Shown: positions 1-9,499, counted from the stretch's first letter. The stretch: 64,000 nt of DNA from Streptomyces avermitilis MA-4680 = NBRC 14893 (GCF_000009765.2 NC_003155.5:1736001-1800000); one strand, 5' to 3'. A program made the numbers and translations. Notes: generated from the letters alone by a model not told the origin.

Positions 1-2382
1 AGCAACGTGTCCTTCCGAGGCGTCACCTTCTCCTACTCCACCTGGCTCGCGCCCAGTTCCTTTGAGGGCCTCATCGAGGGCCAGGCCGGCTTCCGGATGG
101 TCGGCCACGACCCCGACTTCGACGCGACCCGCCTGAAGTGGCAGAAGACGCCCGGCGCCGTCAATGTCAGCTACGGCCACGGCATCGGCTTCGAGGGCAA
201 CACCTTCACCCATCTCGGCGCGGTCGGGCTCAACCTGAACACCGGTACCCAGGGCTCCGACATCACGGGCAACGTCTTCCGCCAGATCGCCGCCACCGGC
301 ATCCAGATCGGCGGGGTCGCGGTGATCGACGCTCATCCCGACGACTCCCGGGACATCACCAAGGACACCAGGGTCGACAACAACGTGGTCACCAAGGTCG
401 CCGACCAGTACAACGGCTCCATCGGCATCCTGGCCGGCTACACCGACCACACCGTGATCACCCACAACAAGGTCTACGACCTGCCCTACACCGGCATCTC
501 CGTCGGCTGGGGCTGGGGCCTCACCGACAAGGGCGGCAACAGCAACTACTCCCCGGGGAATCTGGGCGTGCCGATCTGGGACACCCCCACGACCAGCCGC
601 GACACCGAGGTCACGGACAACGAGATCTACGACATCATGAAGTCGCAGGCCGACGGCGGTGCCGTCTACACACTCAGCACCGACCCCGGCGGCGTGGTGT
701 CCGGCAACTACATCCACGGCATACCGTCGCCCGCCTACGGCGCGATCTACCACGACGAAGGCAGCCGGTACTGGACGAACACCGGCAACGCTCTGTGCGA
801 CGTCGCATACCAGTGGCTGTTCCTCAACCACGGCATGGACATCGACGCCACAGGCAACTTCACCACCCAGCCCGCCTACTCCGCCCAGGCCAACAGCACG
901 GGCAGCACCATCAGCGGCAACACCACTGTGGGTTCCTGCGGCCAACTGCCGGCCTCCGTGGTCAACAACGCGGGCCTCCAGCCGAGTTACCGCCACCTCG
1001 ACCCGGGCCCCGACGTCGCCGACCACCAGGCGCCGAGCAGGCCCGGCACTCCGAGCGCGGTCACCGATTTCCCGACGGTGGCAGACCTCACCTGGGCCGC
1101 ATCCACCGACGACACCTCGGTCACGGGCTACTCCGTCCACCAGGACGGCAAGCTGATCAGCGCCACCGGGAAGACCTCGGTGCGCCTTCCGGGCCTGACC
1201 GCCGGGAAGACGTACGCCTTCCAGATCACCGCCCGTGACGCCGCCGGCAACGAGTCAGGTCCCGGCCCGACACTGCACGTCACCATGCCCTCAGGCACGG
1301 ACCTCGCCCTCAAGAAGTCCCTCACCGCCTCGTCGTACTCGGAGAACAACACCCCGGAAAAGGCGGTGGACGGAGACCTGTCCACGCGCTGGGCCCAGGG
1401 CCTGGGCCTGCCCGATCCGTCCTGGATCCAGGTCGATCTCGGTGCGCCGTACGACGTGAACGGCGCGATCACGACCTTCGAGAAGGCCAGCGGGTACAAG
1501 TACCGCATCGAGGTGTCACCCGACGAGGTCCACTGGAAGACACTCGCGGACCACACCGCCGCGAACACCACGGCGGCGACCGACTACGCCCACACGGACG
1601 ATCCGGTCACGGGCCGTTTCGTGCGGCTGACCGTCACCGGATCCAGCTGGAACGGCGGCAGCATCTACGACTTCCAGGTCTACGGCACTCCCAGGACCGT
1701 CACGGACCACACGGCCCCTACGGCACCCGGACAGCCCACGGTCAAGCCGCTGCTGCCCGGCCTGGTGGACGTCAGCTGGTCCGCGGCCACCGATGACACC
1801 GGCGTGACCAGTTACGTCGTCTACCGGGACGGCAAGCGGATCGGTGTCACCGACGCCACGACACTGCGGGTTTCCGGCCTGACCGCGGACACGGAGTACT
1901 CCTTCACCGTCGTGGCACGCGACAAGGCGCTGAACGCCTCCGACCCCGGCAAGGCGGCTGTCGTCACCACGCCGGCCGACCACGACCTGGCCCTGGACAA
2001 GCAGGTCACCGCCTCGTCGTCGTACTCCAAGGACTACGCGCCCGAGAAGGCGGTGGACGGGGATCTCTCCACCCGCTGGGCACAGGGCGCGGGCCTGCCC
2101 GACCCGTCCTGGATCCGGGTCGACCTGGGCAAGGACACCGGGGTCTCCAGCGTGGTGACCACCTTCGAGAAGGCCGGCGGCTACAAGTACCGCCTGGAGT
2201 ACTCCACCGACGGCACGACCTGGTCCATCTTCGAGGACCACACCTCCGACGCCACCTCGTCGTCAGCCGTCCACTCCTTCGCCGACAAACCCGTCACCGC
2301 ACGCTACCTGCGCCTGACCGTCACCGATTCCAGCGGGAACGGCGGCAGCGCCTACGGGCTCCAGGCGTACGGCGGCTTCTGA
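1..2382 (+). CDS. Secreted right-handed beta-helix protein with two FN3 and two F5/8C (discoidin) domains, 5' partial
   Basis: The frame is open at base 1, so the start, and probably a signal peptide, lies before the window. Codons 1-340 show parallel beta-helix character: repeated short strands around N and G turns (for example GHGIGFEGNTFTHLG and SDITGNVF). Then come an FN3 domain (about 341-430), an F5/8C discoidin domain (about 431-563), a second FN3 (about 568-658) and a second F5/8C (about 661-793). The two discoidin copies are close paralogues (both contain EKAVDGDLSTRWAQG), so an FN3-discoidin unit was duplicated. Beta-helix folds with such carbohydrate-binding tails are typical of polysaccharide lyases and glycosidases; the substrate cannot be read from sequence. 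It lies 56 bases upstream of sugar-acid and transporter genes on the same strand, which fits an extracellular depolymerase feeding them. The exact enzyme family is unassigned. Confidence 0.85.
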   Translation, partial: SNVSFRGVTFSYSTWLAPSSFEGLIEGQAGFRMVGHDPDFDATRLKWQKTPGAVNVSYGHGIGFEGNTFTHLGAVGLNLNTGTQGSDITGNVFRQIAATGIQIGGVAVIDAHPDDSRDITKDTRVDNNVVTKVADQYNGSIGILAGYTDHTVITHNKVYDLPYTGISVGWGWGLTDKGGNSNYSPGNLGVPIWDTPTTSRDTEVTDNEIYDIMKSQADGGAVYTLSTDPGGVVSGNYIHGIPSPAYGAIYHDEGSRYWTNTGNALCDVAYQWLFLNHGMDIDATGNFTTQPAYSAQANSTGSTISGNTTVGSCGQLPASVVNNAGLQPSYRHLDPGPDVADHQAPSRPGTPSAVTDFPTVADLTWAASTDDTSVTGYSVHQDGKLISATGKTSVRLPGLTAGKTYAFQITARDAAGNESGPGPTLHVTMPSGTDLALKKSLTASSYSENNTPEKAVDGDLSTRWAQGLGLPDPSWIQVDLGAPYDVNGAITTFEKASGYKYRIEVSPDEVHWKTLADHTAANTTAATDYAHTDDPVTGRFVRLTVTGSSWNGGSIYDFQVYGTPRTVTDHTAPTAPGQPTVKPLLPGLVDVSWSAATDDTGVTSYVVYRDGKRIGVTDATTLRVSGLTADTEYSFTVVARDKALNASDPGKAAVVTTPADHDLALDKQVTASSSYSKDYAPEKAVDGDLSTRWAQGAGLPDPSWIRVDLGKDTGVSSVVTTFEKAGGYKYRLEYSTDGTTWSIFEDHTSDATSSSAVHSFADKPVTARYLRLTVTDSSGNGGSAYGLQAYGGF

Positions 2383-2438
2383 GCACTCCGCTTGCGAGCC
2401 GACACCTTTCACATCTCGTACAGAAAACGAAAGCCAGG

Positions 2439-3536
2439 ATGAAGATCACCCATGTCGAGGTACACCGGATCGATGTTCCGGCAGCCAGTCCGCCCTTCCG
2501 CTGGCGCGACGGGCTGAGCGGAAGCGCTCCGGTGGGCGACGGCGCGGTCCTGCACATCGGGACGGACGAGGGAGCCGAGGGAGTGTCGGTATTCGCTCGT
2601 CCGGGCGCCTACTCCACCCTGCGGGACCTGGTGGACCGGGTCTTTCGTGCGGAACTGGTCGGAGCCGACCCGTTCCAGCGGGAATGGCTGTGGCACCGGG
2701 TGTGGGAGCTGGACCGTATCCACGAACTCCCGCTCCCCACCCTGGGCCTCATCGACATCGCCTTGTGGGACCTGGCCGGCCGCTACCACGGCGAGCCGGT
2801 CTGGCGTCTGCTCGGCGGCTTCCGGGAAGCCATCCCCGCCTACGCCTCCACCTCGACGTTCTCCAGCGTCGCGGAGTTCCTCGACGTGGCGGACCAGTGC
2901 CTGGCCCTGGGGTATCGCGGTATCAAACTGCACGCCTGGGGCGACGCCCGCCGTGACGCGGAACTGTGCCTGGCCCTGCGCGACCACGTCGGTCCGGACG
3001 TCCCTCTCATGTACGACGGGTCGGCGGGCTTCGACCTGCCCGACGCGATCCGGCTGGGGCGGGCCCTCTCCGAGGCCGACTACCTCTGGTACGAGGAGCC
3101 GATCCGCGAATTCAGCATCTCGGCCTATCAGCGGCTCGCCGAGGCCGTGGACGTACCGCTTCTGGTGGCCGAGACCTCCGACGGGGCGCACATGAACGCG
3201 GCGGACTTCATCCGGGCCGGTGCCGCCACCTTCGGTGTCCGGGCCGGCACCACTCTCCGGGGCGGTATCACCGGCGCCATGCGCACCGCGCATCTCGCGG
3301 ACGCCTTCCGGCTGCGGGCCGAGGTGCACGGTTCGGACATCCCCAACCACCACCTGTGCATGGCCATCTCCAACACCACCTACTACGAGTCCCTGGTGAC
3401 CTCGGTGAACGTTGTCCGTGAGCGCCACGTGGACGACCAGGGCCTGGTGCACGCCCCCGCGGGGCCTGGCATAGCCCTTCCTCTCGACTTCGGCTACGGC
3501 AACGAACTCCTGCCGTTCGTCGAGCAGCCGCGCTGA
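2439..3536 (+). CDS. Mandelate racemase/muconate lactonizing enzyme family (enolase superfamily) sugar-acid dehydratase-like protein
   Basis: The 365-residue protein has the usual length and two-domain order of the family: a capping domain (about 1-125) then a TIM barrel. Likely metal ligands are D193 (MYDGSAG), E219 or E220 (WYEEP) and E245 (VAETSDG). K163 with H165 (GIKLHAWG) sits where most members carry the KxK base motif, and H297 (EVHGSDIPNHH) is the candidate second base. Known relatives dehydrate or epimerise aldonic and uronic acids. The ATG is preceded by AGCCAGG and lies 56 bases after the beta-helix gene, with the ABC importer 32 bases downstream, so co-transcription is likely. 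The substrate is inferred only as a sugar acid. Confidence 0.85.
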   Translation: MKITHVEVHRIDVPAASPPFRWRDGLSGSAPVGDGAVLHIGTDEGAEGVSVFARPGAYSTLRDLVDRVFRAELVGADPFQREWLWHRVWELDRIHELPLPTLGLIDIALWDLAGRYHGEPVWRLLGGFREAIPAYASTSTFSSVAEFLDVADQCLALGYRGIKLHAWGDARRDAELCLALRDHVGPDVPLMYDGSAGFDLPDAIRLGRALSEADYLWYEEPIREFSISAYQRLAEAVDVPLLVAETSDGAHMNAADFIRAGAATFGVRAGTTLRGGITGAMRTAHLADAFRLRAEVHGSDIPNHHLCMAISNTTYYESLVTSVNVVRERHVDDQGLVHAPAGPGIALPLDFGYGNELLPFVEQPR

Positions 3537-3568
3537 CCGGCGCAAGAACAGAAAGGCAAGGAAAGACA

Positions 3569-4954
3569 ATGGAGTCTTCCCGATCTCCGAGAACCGGCCG
3601 GCGTCACTCGCTGCTCCGCACCGCGGCAGTCACGCTGTCCCTGGCCACCACGGCCGCCCTTGCAGGCTGCGCCAGCGCCGACACCACCACCCGTTCCTCC
3701 TCCGGGCAGTCGGCGTTCAAGCCGGCCGCGCAGAAGGAGGGCTCGCGGATAACGGTGTGGGCCGACTCGACCAGACTGCCGTCGGTGCAGGCGTACCAGA
3801 AGTCGCACCCCGACGTGAAGATGAAGATCGTCACGTACGACGGCGGAGCCGACGGATCGACGTATCTCCAGTCGAAGGTGCAGTTGTTCGACAGGACCGG
3901 CAGCGGGTGGCCGGACGTGGTGTTCGGCACGCCGACCGACGTGACCTGGGCGTCGGAGGCCACCAAGCCCGACGCGCGGCCGTTCGCCGCGCCCCTGGAC
4001 GAGAAGCTCGTACCGCAGAGCACCCTGGACGAATTCGCCAAGGGTTCGCTGACGCCCTGTGAATTCGACGGCCACACCTACTGCATGCGCAACGACATCG
4101 CGCAGGTCCTCCTCTGGTACAACAAGTCCCTCATGGACAAGTGGGGTTACAAGGTCCCCACCACCTGGGAGGACTACGAGGCCCTCGGCAAGAAGGTCGC
4201 CAAGGACCATCCGGGCTATCTGGTCGGCTCGGTCGGTGACACCAACTCCCACGAGTCGTACTTCTGGTCGGGGCAGTGCCCCGCGTTCAGCCTGGTGAAG
4301 CCCGACACCCTGCGCACCGACCTGCGGGACCCGAAGTGCACCCGGATGGCGAAGCTGCTGGACGACCTGATCGGCGCCAAGGCCATCGCCACACAGGGCT
4401 TCTTCAGCCAGGGATTCGCCGAGAACAGCGGCGGCAAGGTCCTGATGGCCTACGGCCCTTCTTGGTACGGCCAGTACCTCTTCAAGGCCGGCTTCAAGAC
4501 TCCGGCCAAGCAGATCGCCGCGGCGCCCCCTCTGGCATGGAAGGGAGAGAGCACGACCGCCACGGGCAACGTCGGCGGCGGCGTGTGGATGGTGTCCTCG
4601 CACAGCGCCAACCTCAAGGCGTCCACGGACCTGGTCACCTGGCTGACCACCTCCGACGAGAACCAGGCCGGCGCGCCCACCTATCCGGCCTACACCCAGG
4701 CCGCGAAGGCCTGGCTGGCCAACCCGGCCAACAGGAACTACTTCGCCAATGATGTGAGCGAGCCGTTCGAGCAGGCCGCGAACGAGGTGTGGACCGGCTG
4801 GTCGAACACCAGGTTCTCGGACTCCACCGCCTGGTCCAGTGTCGTCCTCCCGGCTCTGACCTCCGGAAAGAGCCTGACCGAGACGCTGCCGGCCTGGCAG
4901 CGGGAGATCGCGGGCGAGGCCAAGAGCCAGGGCTACAAGGTGGTCGATCAGTGA
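3569..4954 (+). CDS. Extracellular solute-binding lipoprotein of a sugar ABC transporter (family 1)
   Basis: The 461-residue precursor has a basic N-terminus (RTGRRHSLL), a hydrophobic segment and the lipobox ALAGC with the lipidated cysteine at about residue 34. The mature part has family-1 sugar-binding features: ITVWAD, a YLQSKVQLF stretch, MAYGPSWYGQY and an ordered C-terminal lobe. It would sit outside the membrane, capture an oligosaccharide and deliver it to the two permeases that follow. The stop codon overlaps the GTG of the first permease (GTGA), so translation is probably coupled. No ATPase gene is present; in Streptomyces such importers commonly share the general ATPase MsiK encoded elsewhere. 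Specificity is unknown. Confidence 0.9.
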   Translation: MESSRSPRTGRRHSLLRTAAVTLSLATTAALAGCASADTTTRSSSGQSAFKPAAQKEGSRITVWADSTRLPSVQAYQKSHPDVKMKIVTYDGGADGSTYLQSKVQLFDRTGSGWPDVVFGTPTDVTWASEATKPDARPFAAPLDEKLVPQSTLDEFAKGSLTPCEFDGHTYCMRNDIAQVLLWYNKSLMDKWGYKVPTTWEDYEALGKKVAKDHPGYLVGSVGDTNSHESYFWSGQCPAFSLVKPDTLRTDLRDPKCTRMAKLLDDLIGAKAIATQGFFSQGFAENSGGKVLMAYGPSWYGQYLFKAGFKTPAKQIAAAPPLAWKGESTTATGNVGGGVWMVSSHSANLKASTDLVTWLTTSDENQAGAPTYPAYTQAAKAWLANPANRNYFANDVSEPFEQAANEVWTGWSNTRFSDSTAWSSVVLPALTSGKSLTETLPAWQREIAGEAKSQGYKVVDQ

Positions 4955-5883
4955 CCTTGCTGGAGACCGAGCCTGTCGCCGTCTCCCCCGTGCGCCGCGG
5001 CACCACGCCGCGGCGCACGGGCCGCGGTCGCGCGGGCTACTTCTTCGTCGCCGGCTACGCGCTGCTGCTGCTCGCGTTCGGCGTCTTCCCCACCGGGTAC
5101 GCGTTCTACCTCGCGCTCACCAATGACCGGGGCCAGTTCACCGGGCTCAACCAGTTCGTGAAGGTCGTCCAAGACTACCGCTTCGCCCCGGCCTTCACCC
5201 ACATGCTGATCTATCTGGTCATGTGGCTGGTGACCCTCGTCGTCCTGGTCGTGCTGACCGCCGTGGTGCTGCGCAGCCGCGTGCGTCCGGGCACATCGGC
5301 GCTCTTCCGCTTCCTGTACTACATTCCCGGCGCCCTCGCCGGAGTGGCGAGCGTTCTGGTCTGGCTGTTCATGCTGGACCCCGATGTCAGCCCGGTGTCC
5401 TGGCTGCTCACCGCCATGGGGTTGAAGACGTTCGCCGCTGTCCTGGCGCCCGGCAACCTGCCGCTGATCCTCATGTTGATCGCCTTCTGGACCGGTGCCG
5501 GAGGCTGGATGGTCGTGATGTACGGGGCTTTGAACAACATCCCCGACGACGTGCTGGAAGCGGCCCGCATGGATGGCGCGGGCCCGTGGCGCACCGCCTG
5601 GCACATCCAGATCCCGATGATCCGGCAGTGGATCGTCTACATGACGATCATGGCTTTCGCGACGGGCACCCAGCTGTTCGTGGAGCCCCAGCTTCTCCAG
5701 ACCGCCAGCCTCGGCAGGGTGAGCCCCACCTGGTCGCCGAACCAGCTCGCCTACGTCTACGCCTTCCAGCAGGGCGACTTCAACGGCGCCGCCGCCATCT
5801 CCGTCGTCCTCCTCGCCGTGGGCCTCCTCGCCGCCGGGCTGCTGGTCGCTCGCTCGAACCTGTTCAAGTTGGATGAGAAATGA
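4951..5883 (+). CDS. Sugar ABC transporter permease, MalF/UgpA type
   Basis: The start is placed at the GTG overlapping the upstream stop codon; the same frame stays open 5' but that part only shadows the binding-protein gene. The resulting 310-residue protein has about six membrane segments, the first at GYFFVAGYALLLLAFGVF, and the cytoplasmic EAA loop EAARMDGAGPWRTAWHIQIP that contacts the ATPase. It forms the translocation channel together with the next gene, which overlaps it by four bases (ATGA). Binding protein, this permease and the second permease make a standard CUT1 importer. Confidence 0.9.
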   Translation: MTLLETEPVAVSPVRRGTTPRRTGRGRAGYFFVAGYALLLLAFGVFPTGYAFYLALTNDRGQFTGLNQFVKVVQDYRFAPAFTHMLIYLVMWLVTLVVLVVLTAVVLRSRVRPGTSALFRFLYYIPGALAGVASVLVWLFMLDPDVSPVSWLLTAMGLKTFAAVLAPGNLPLILMLIAFWTGAGGWMVVMYGALNNIPDDVLEAARMDGAGPWRTAWHIQIPMIRQWIVYMTIMAFATGTQLFVEPQLLQTASLGRVSPTWSPNQLAYVYAFQQGDFNGAAAISVVLLAVGLLAAGLLVARSNLFKLDEK

Positions 5884-6794
5884 CACAGACCGCTGTCTTC
5901 CTGACGGCCGTGAGGCGGCGTATCCGTCCTTCCAGGACCCTGCCCTTCCTGGTCGTAGGACTCCTCCTGGCCTTGCTGCTGTTGTTCTTCGTGCTGCCGG
6001 TGATCTGGCTGCTGCTGACACCGTCGAAGACCGCCGGCGAAGTGGTGCGGGACAACCCCCTCTCCTTCGGTTCGTTCCATCAGATCGGCACGGCCTGGCG
6101 GCACCTGTTCGCCTTCCAGGACGGCGCCATGACGAGATGGCTGCGCAACTCGGCCGTCTACTCGGGCGGTTCGCTCATCCTGACGCTGGCCGTCAGCGTT
6201 CCGGCCGGCTACGCGCTGGCGCTGACGAATTTCCGGGGACGCAAGACGCTCCTCGTGATCACCCTGGTCACCATGATCATGCCGCAGGCCACCCTGGTGC
6301 TGCCGATCTTCCTGGAGCTCAACCGCTTCCATCTGATCGGCACCATCTGGTCGGTGATACTCCCTTTCTCCTTCTATCCGTTCGGCGTGTATCTGGTCTA
6401 CATCTACTTCGGGAGCAGCCTCCCCAGGGACCTGCTGTCCGCCGCGCGGATCGACGGCTGCACGGAGTGGCAGCTCTTCTCCCGCATCGCGCTCCCGCTC
6501 GCCAAGCCGGTGGTCGGACTGGTCGCGTTCTTCAGCTTCGTGGGCAACTGGAACAACTTCTTCCTGCCCTACCTCGTCCTGCCGAACAGCGAGCAGTTCC
6601 CCGTCCAGGTGGGCCTGAACCAACTGCTGACCTCGACGCCGTCCTTCAACCCCGTCGCCGGCGCCGGACTGAACGTCACCATCCCCGAACTCGCCCTGGC
6701 CATCCTCATCGCCATCCTGCCGGTGCTGGTGCTGTTCGTCTTCTCGCAGCGCACCCTGGTGTCCGGGATGCTCGCCGGAGCGAGCAAGGAATGA
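5880..6794 (+). CDS. Sugar ABC transporter permease, MalG type
   Basis: This 304-residue membrane protein has a long first membrane segment (LLLALLLLFFVLPVIWLLL), about five more, and the EAA loop SAARIDGCTEWQLFSRIALP near residue 190. It is the second channel half of the importer. Its ATG overlaps the stop of the previous permease by four bases. The downstream isomerase-like gene starts 45 bases later with its own AAAGGAG site, so the operon probably continues into the intracellular enzymes. Confidence 0.9.
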   Translation: MTQTAVFLTAVRRRIRPSRTLPFLVVGLLLALLLLFFVLPVIWLLLTPSKTAGEVVRDNPLSFGSFHQIGTAWRHLFAFQDGAMTRWLRNSAVYSGGSLILTLAVSVPAGYALALTNFRGRKTLLVITLVTMIMPQATLVLPIFLELNRFHLIGTIWSVILPFSFYPFGVYLVYIYFGSSLPRDLLSAARIDGCTEWQLFSRIALPLAKPVVGLVAFFSFVGNWNNFFLPYLVLPNSEQFPVQVGLNQLLTSTPSFNPVAGAGLNVTIPELALAILIAILPVLVLFVFSQRTLVSGMLAGASKE

Positions 6795-6839
6795 GCGGCG
6801 TCGCGCCACCCTCTTCAGCACGTCCGCAAAGGAGACCGT

Positions 6840-8534
6840 GTGTACCGGCTCGATCCGCGCTACGCCCCCGCCCCGCAGGCCGTCCTCCACACGGGATGGC
6901 AGGCAGTGGCCTCCCAACTCCCCGACGGCCCCGTGGTGGTGGCCATCGACGGGCCCCCGTCCGTCGACTGGTCCCTCCTCGGTGATCGCCTCGAAAACGA
7001 GCTGACCGGACGCGGTACCCCCGTCACTCTGCTCGACATACGGAGCCATTACGCACGGCCGGCACACGTCAGGAGCCGCACCGAACACCCGGCGGACGCC
7101 GACGACCCCTACTTCCGCAGGCTCGCCGACAATCCCCTTGACGACCTCTTCGAGATCCTCCCGGTATCCGCACCGCCGACGGAAGGGCTGCTCCTCGTCT
7201 ACGGGCCCGGCGCCGCCCTCGTGGAGCACGACCTGCTCTGGTACGCCGATGTGCCCAAGCGATACGCGGAGGCCGCCGTCGGCGCGGGTGAGCCGGGCGT
7301 CAACCTCGGTCTGCCGGGTGAGAAGCCCGACTTCAGGCGGCTGTTCTACATCGACTGGCCGATGCTCGACCAGCACCGCGACGCGCTCGCACACCGCCTC
7401 GACGCCTGGCTCGACATGCAGAGCCCCGACCACCCGGCGTGGATCGACGGAGCAGGCCTGCGCGCCACATACGCCGCGCTGGCCCGCAAGCCCGTCCGCA
7501 CCCGCCCGTACTTCAACTCCACGCCCTGGGGAGGCCATTGGGCCCAGCGCGAGCTCGGATTCAACCCCAACTGCCGCAACACAGCGCTCGGCTACGAACT
7601 GATCGCGCCCGAGGCCGGCATCCTCATCGGCACCGGACCGGAGGACCAGGCCGAGGTGCCGTTCCAACTCCTGTGTGTGCTGGAACCGTTGAGCGTGCTG
7701 GGGGCAGAGGGGCACGCCCAATTCGGCACGTCCTTCCCGATCCGCTTCGACTACCTGGACACCGTCGGCGGCGGCAGCCTCTCCGTGCACTGCCACCCGA
7801 AGGAGTCGTACATGCGGGAGCGTTTCGGCTGGGCGTACACCCAGCACGAGACGTACTACCTGACCCTCGGCAGCACCGACACCAAGGTCTTCCTCGGCCT
7901 GCGCGAGGACGCCGACGTCGACGTCTTCCGCAAGGAGGTGGAGAGGGCCGTCACCGACGGAGTCCCCATGGACCCCGAGGACCACGTCCTCGCCTTCCCC
8001 GCCGAACAGGGCCGGCTGTTCATGATCCCGGCGGGCACCCCGCACGCCAGCGGCGCGGGCAACCTCGTACTGGAGATCAGCGCCACCCCCTACCTGTACA
8101 GCCTCAGGTTCTACGACTGGCTGCGACCCGGCGCCGACGGCAACCCGCGCCCCCTGCCCTACGAGCACGGGTTCGCCAACCTGGAGACCGGACGCCGCGG
8201 CACGGCCGTCGCCCGCGACCTGGTTCAAGAGCCGCGCACCCTGCGCGAGGGCACCGGCTGGCGGGAGGAGGTCATCGGCGCGCTGGCCGAGATGTTCTAC
8301 GAGGTCAGGAGGTTCGTGCTCGACGCCGGCGCCGAGGCGACCGACGACACGCAGGGACGGTTCCACATCCTGAACGTGGTCGAAGGGGAAGGCGTCACGG
8401 TGCACACGGCGGCCGGAGACCGACACGAACTCGCCTACGCGGAGACACTCACCGTGCCGGCCGCGGTCGGCCGCTACACCCTGCGAGCGACTGGCGTCGG
8501 CCCGGTGCGTGTCGTGAAGGCGCTGGTCCGTTGA
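6840..8534 (+). CDS. Class I mannose-6-phosphate isomerase-like protein with degenerate kinase-like N-terminal domain
   Basis: The GTG start follows AAAGGAG by a normal spacing and gives 564 residues, longer than ordinary phosphomannose isomerase (about 300-400). The C-terminal part (from about residue 225) is isomerase/cupin-like: WGGHWAQRELG, then H317-C-H319 and H336-E337 (QHETYY) and a late histidine H402 (GTPHASG), consistent with a metal-binding cupin core. The first about 210 residues look like a uridine-kinase-type P-loop fold (VVVAIDG, a later LLLVYGPGA strand, a FYIDWP element), but the P-loop reads GPPSVDWS and lacks GxGKS/T, so ATP binding of the normal kind is unlikely. The role is inferred as isomerisation of a sugar phosphate. 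It overlaps the next gene by four bases. Confidence 0.75.
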   Translation: MYRLDPRYAPAPQAVLHTGWQAVASQLPDGPVVVAIDGPPSVDWSLLGDRLENELTGRGTPVTLLDIRSHYARPAHVRSRTEHPADADDPYFRRLADNPLDDLFEILPVSAPPTEGLLLVYGPGAALVEHDLLWYADVPKRYAEAAVGAGEPGVNLGLPGEKPDFRRLFYIDWPMLDQHRDALAHRLDAWLDMQSPDHPAWIDGAGLRATYAALARKPVRTRPYFNSTPWGGHWAQRELGFNPNCRNTALGYELIAPEAGILIGTGPEDQAEVPFQLLCVLEPLSVLGAEGHAQFGTSFPIRFDYLDTVGGGSLSVHCHPKESYMRERFGWAYTQHETYYLTLGSTDTKVFLGLREDADVDVFRKEVERAVTDGVPMDPEDHVLAFPAEQGRLFMIPAGTPHASGAGNLVLEISATPYLYSLRFYDWLRPGADGNPRPLPYEHGFANLETGRRGTAVARDLVQEPRTLREGTGWREEVIGALAEMFYEVRRFVLDAGAEATDDTQGRFHILNVVEGEGVTVHTAAGDRHELAYAETLTVPAAVGRYTLRATGVGPVRVVKALVR

Positions 8535-9499
8535 TTCCGGTCCTGGAGATCGGCGGCACCCATGTCACCGCGGCGCTCGTCGACCTGCGCGACGGGCGTG
8601 TCACCAACCGTACGCGCGAGCCGCTCGACGCGGACGGCGATGCCGACGACATCCTCGGCACCGTACGACACTGCGCCGACGGGCTGTCGGTGCCTCCGGG
8701 TGCGCGGTGGGGCGTGGCGGTGCCCGGGCCGTTCGACTACGCGAGGGGGATCGCCCTCTTCAAGGGCGTGGGCAAGTTCGACGCCCTGTACGGGATGGAC
8801 GTGCGAGCAGCCTTCCTCGAAGGACTACGGCAGCGCCCCGCCGACGTCGTGTTCCTCAACGACGCCCACGCCTTCCTGACCGGCGAGTGGTCCGCGGGCA
8901 CCGTCCGCGGGCACCACCGCGCCGTGGGCATCACGCTCGGCACCGGTGTCGGCTCGGCGTTTCTCGCCGACGGCCGCATCTGCGCCAACGGTCCCGGCGT
9001 GCCACCCGAGGGTCGGATGGACCTGACCGAGATCGACGATCGGCCGCTGGAGGACACCGTCTCACGCCGGGCGATCCTCGCCCGTTATGGCGACCCCGCC
9101 GCCGATGTACACGACATCGCCGGACGAGCCAGAGCGGGGGAGGCGCGGGCCCGGCGGGTGCTGGACGACGTCTTCACCGGACTGGGCGTCGTGCTGGGCC
9201 CGCGCCTGGTGGACTTCGGCGCGACCGCCCTGGTCGTCGGAGGCTCCATAGCCCGCTCCTGGGACCTCGTCGCGCCCGCTCTGTCCGCTGGCCTCGTGAC
9301 CGGGGGCTGGACGCCGAACTCCCCACACGCCGACGCGGATTCACTGCCTCCCGGAGCCCCCGAGTGCCCCGTAGGAGACGCGCCCCCTGGTCCGGGTGGC
9401 ACCTCGGCGGCAGGCGCACAGCGCACTCGTACGATGAAGCCTGCCGGCCCCGCGGGGAACGCCGCACTGGTGGGCGCGGCCCGTGCGGCGGGGGCGTGA
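8531..9499 (+). CDS. ROK-family sugar kinase-like protein
   Basis: The likely start is the TTG that overlaps the preceding stop (TTGA); no ATG or GTG gives a better N-terminus, and the EIGGTH phosphate motif begins at residue 5. Further ROK features are VPGPFDY, the catalytic aspartate D111 in LNDAHAF, and LGTGVGSAF. The CxCGxxGCxE zinc signature is absent; the region reads EGRMDLTEID instead. Between residues about 270 and 302 there is a Pro/Gly-rich stretch that interrupts the usual C-terminus, after which the ordinary ROK ending (GNAALVGAAR) resumes. The probable role is phosphorylation of the imported sugar, translationally coupled to the isomerase-like protein. This is the last intact gene before the scarred region. 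Confidence 0.75.
   Translation: MIPVLEIGGTHVTAALVDLRDGRVTNRTREPLDADGDADDILGTVRHCADGLSVPPGARWGVAVPGPFDYARGIALFKGVGKFDALYGMDVRAAFLEGLRQRPADVVFLNDAHAFLTGEWSAGTVRGHHRAVGITLGTGVGSAFLADGRICANGPGVPPEGRMDLTEIDDRPLEDTVSRRAILARYGDPAADVHDIAGRARAGEARARRVLDDVFTGLGVVLGPRLVDFGATALVVGGSIARSWDLVAPALSAGLVTGGWTPNSPHADADSLPPGAPECPVGDAPPGPGGTSAAGAQRTRTMKPAGPAGNAALVGAARAAGA

Noticed and set aside
5757..8426. An 889-codon open frame on the minus strand opposite the permease and isomerase genes
   Set aside because: It lies opposite well supported genes, has the Gly/Arg/Val/Glu/His-rich composition of antisense high-GC DNA and shows no domain.
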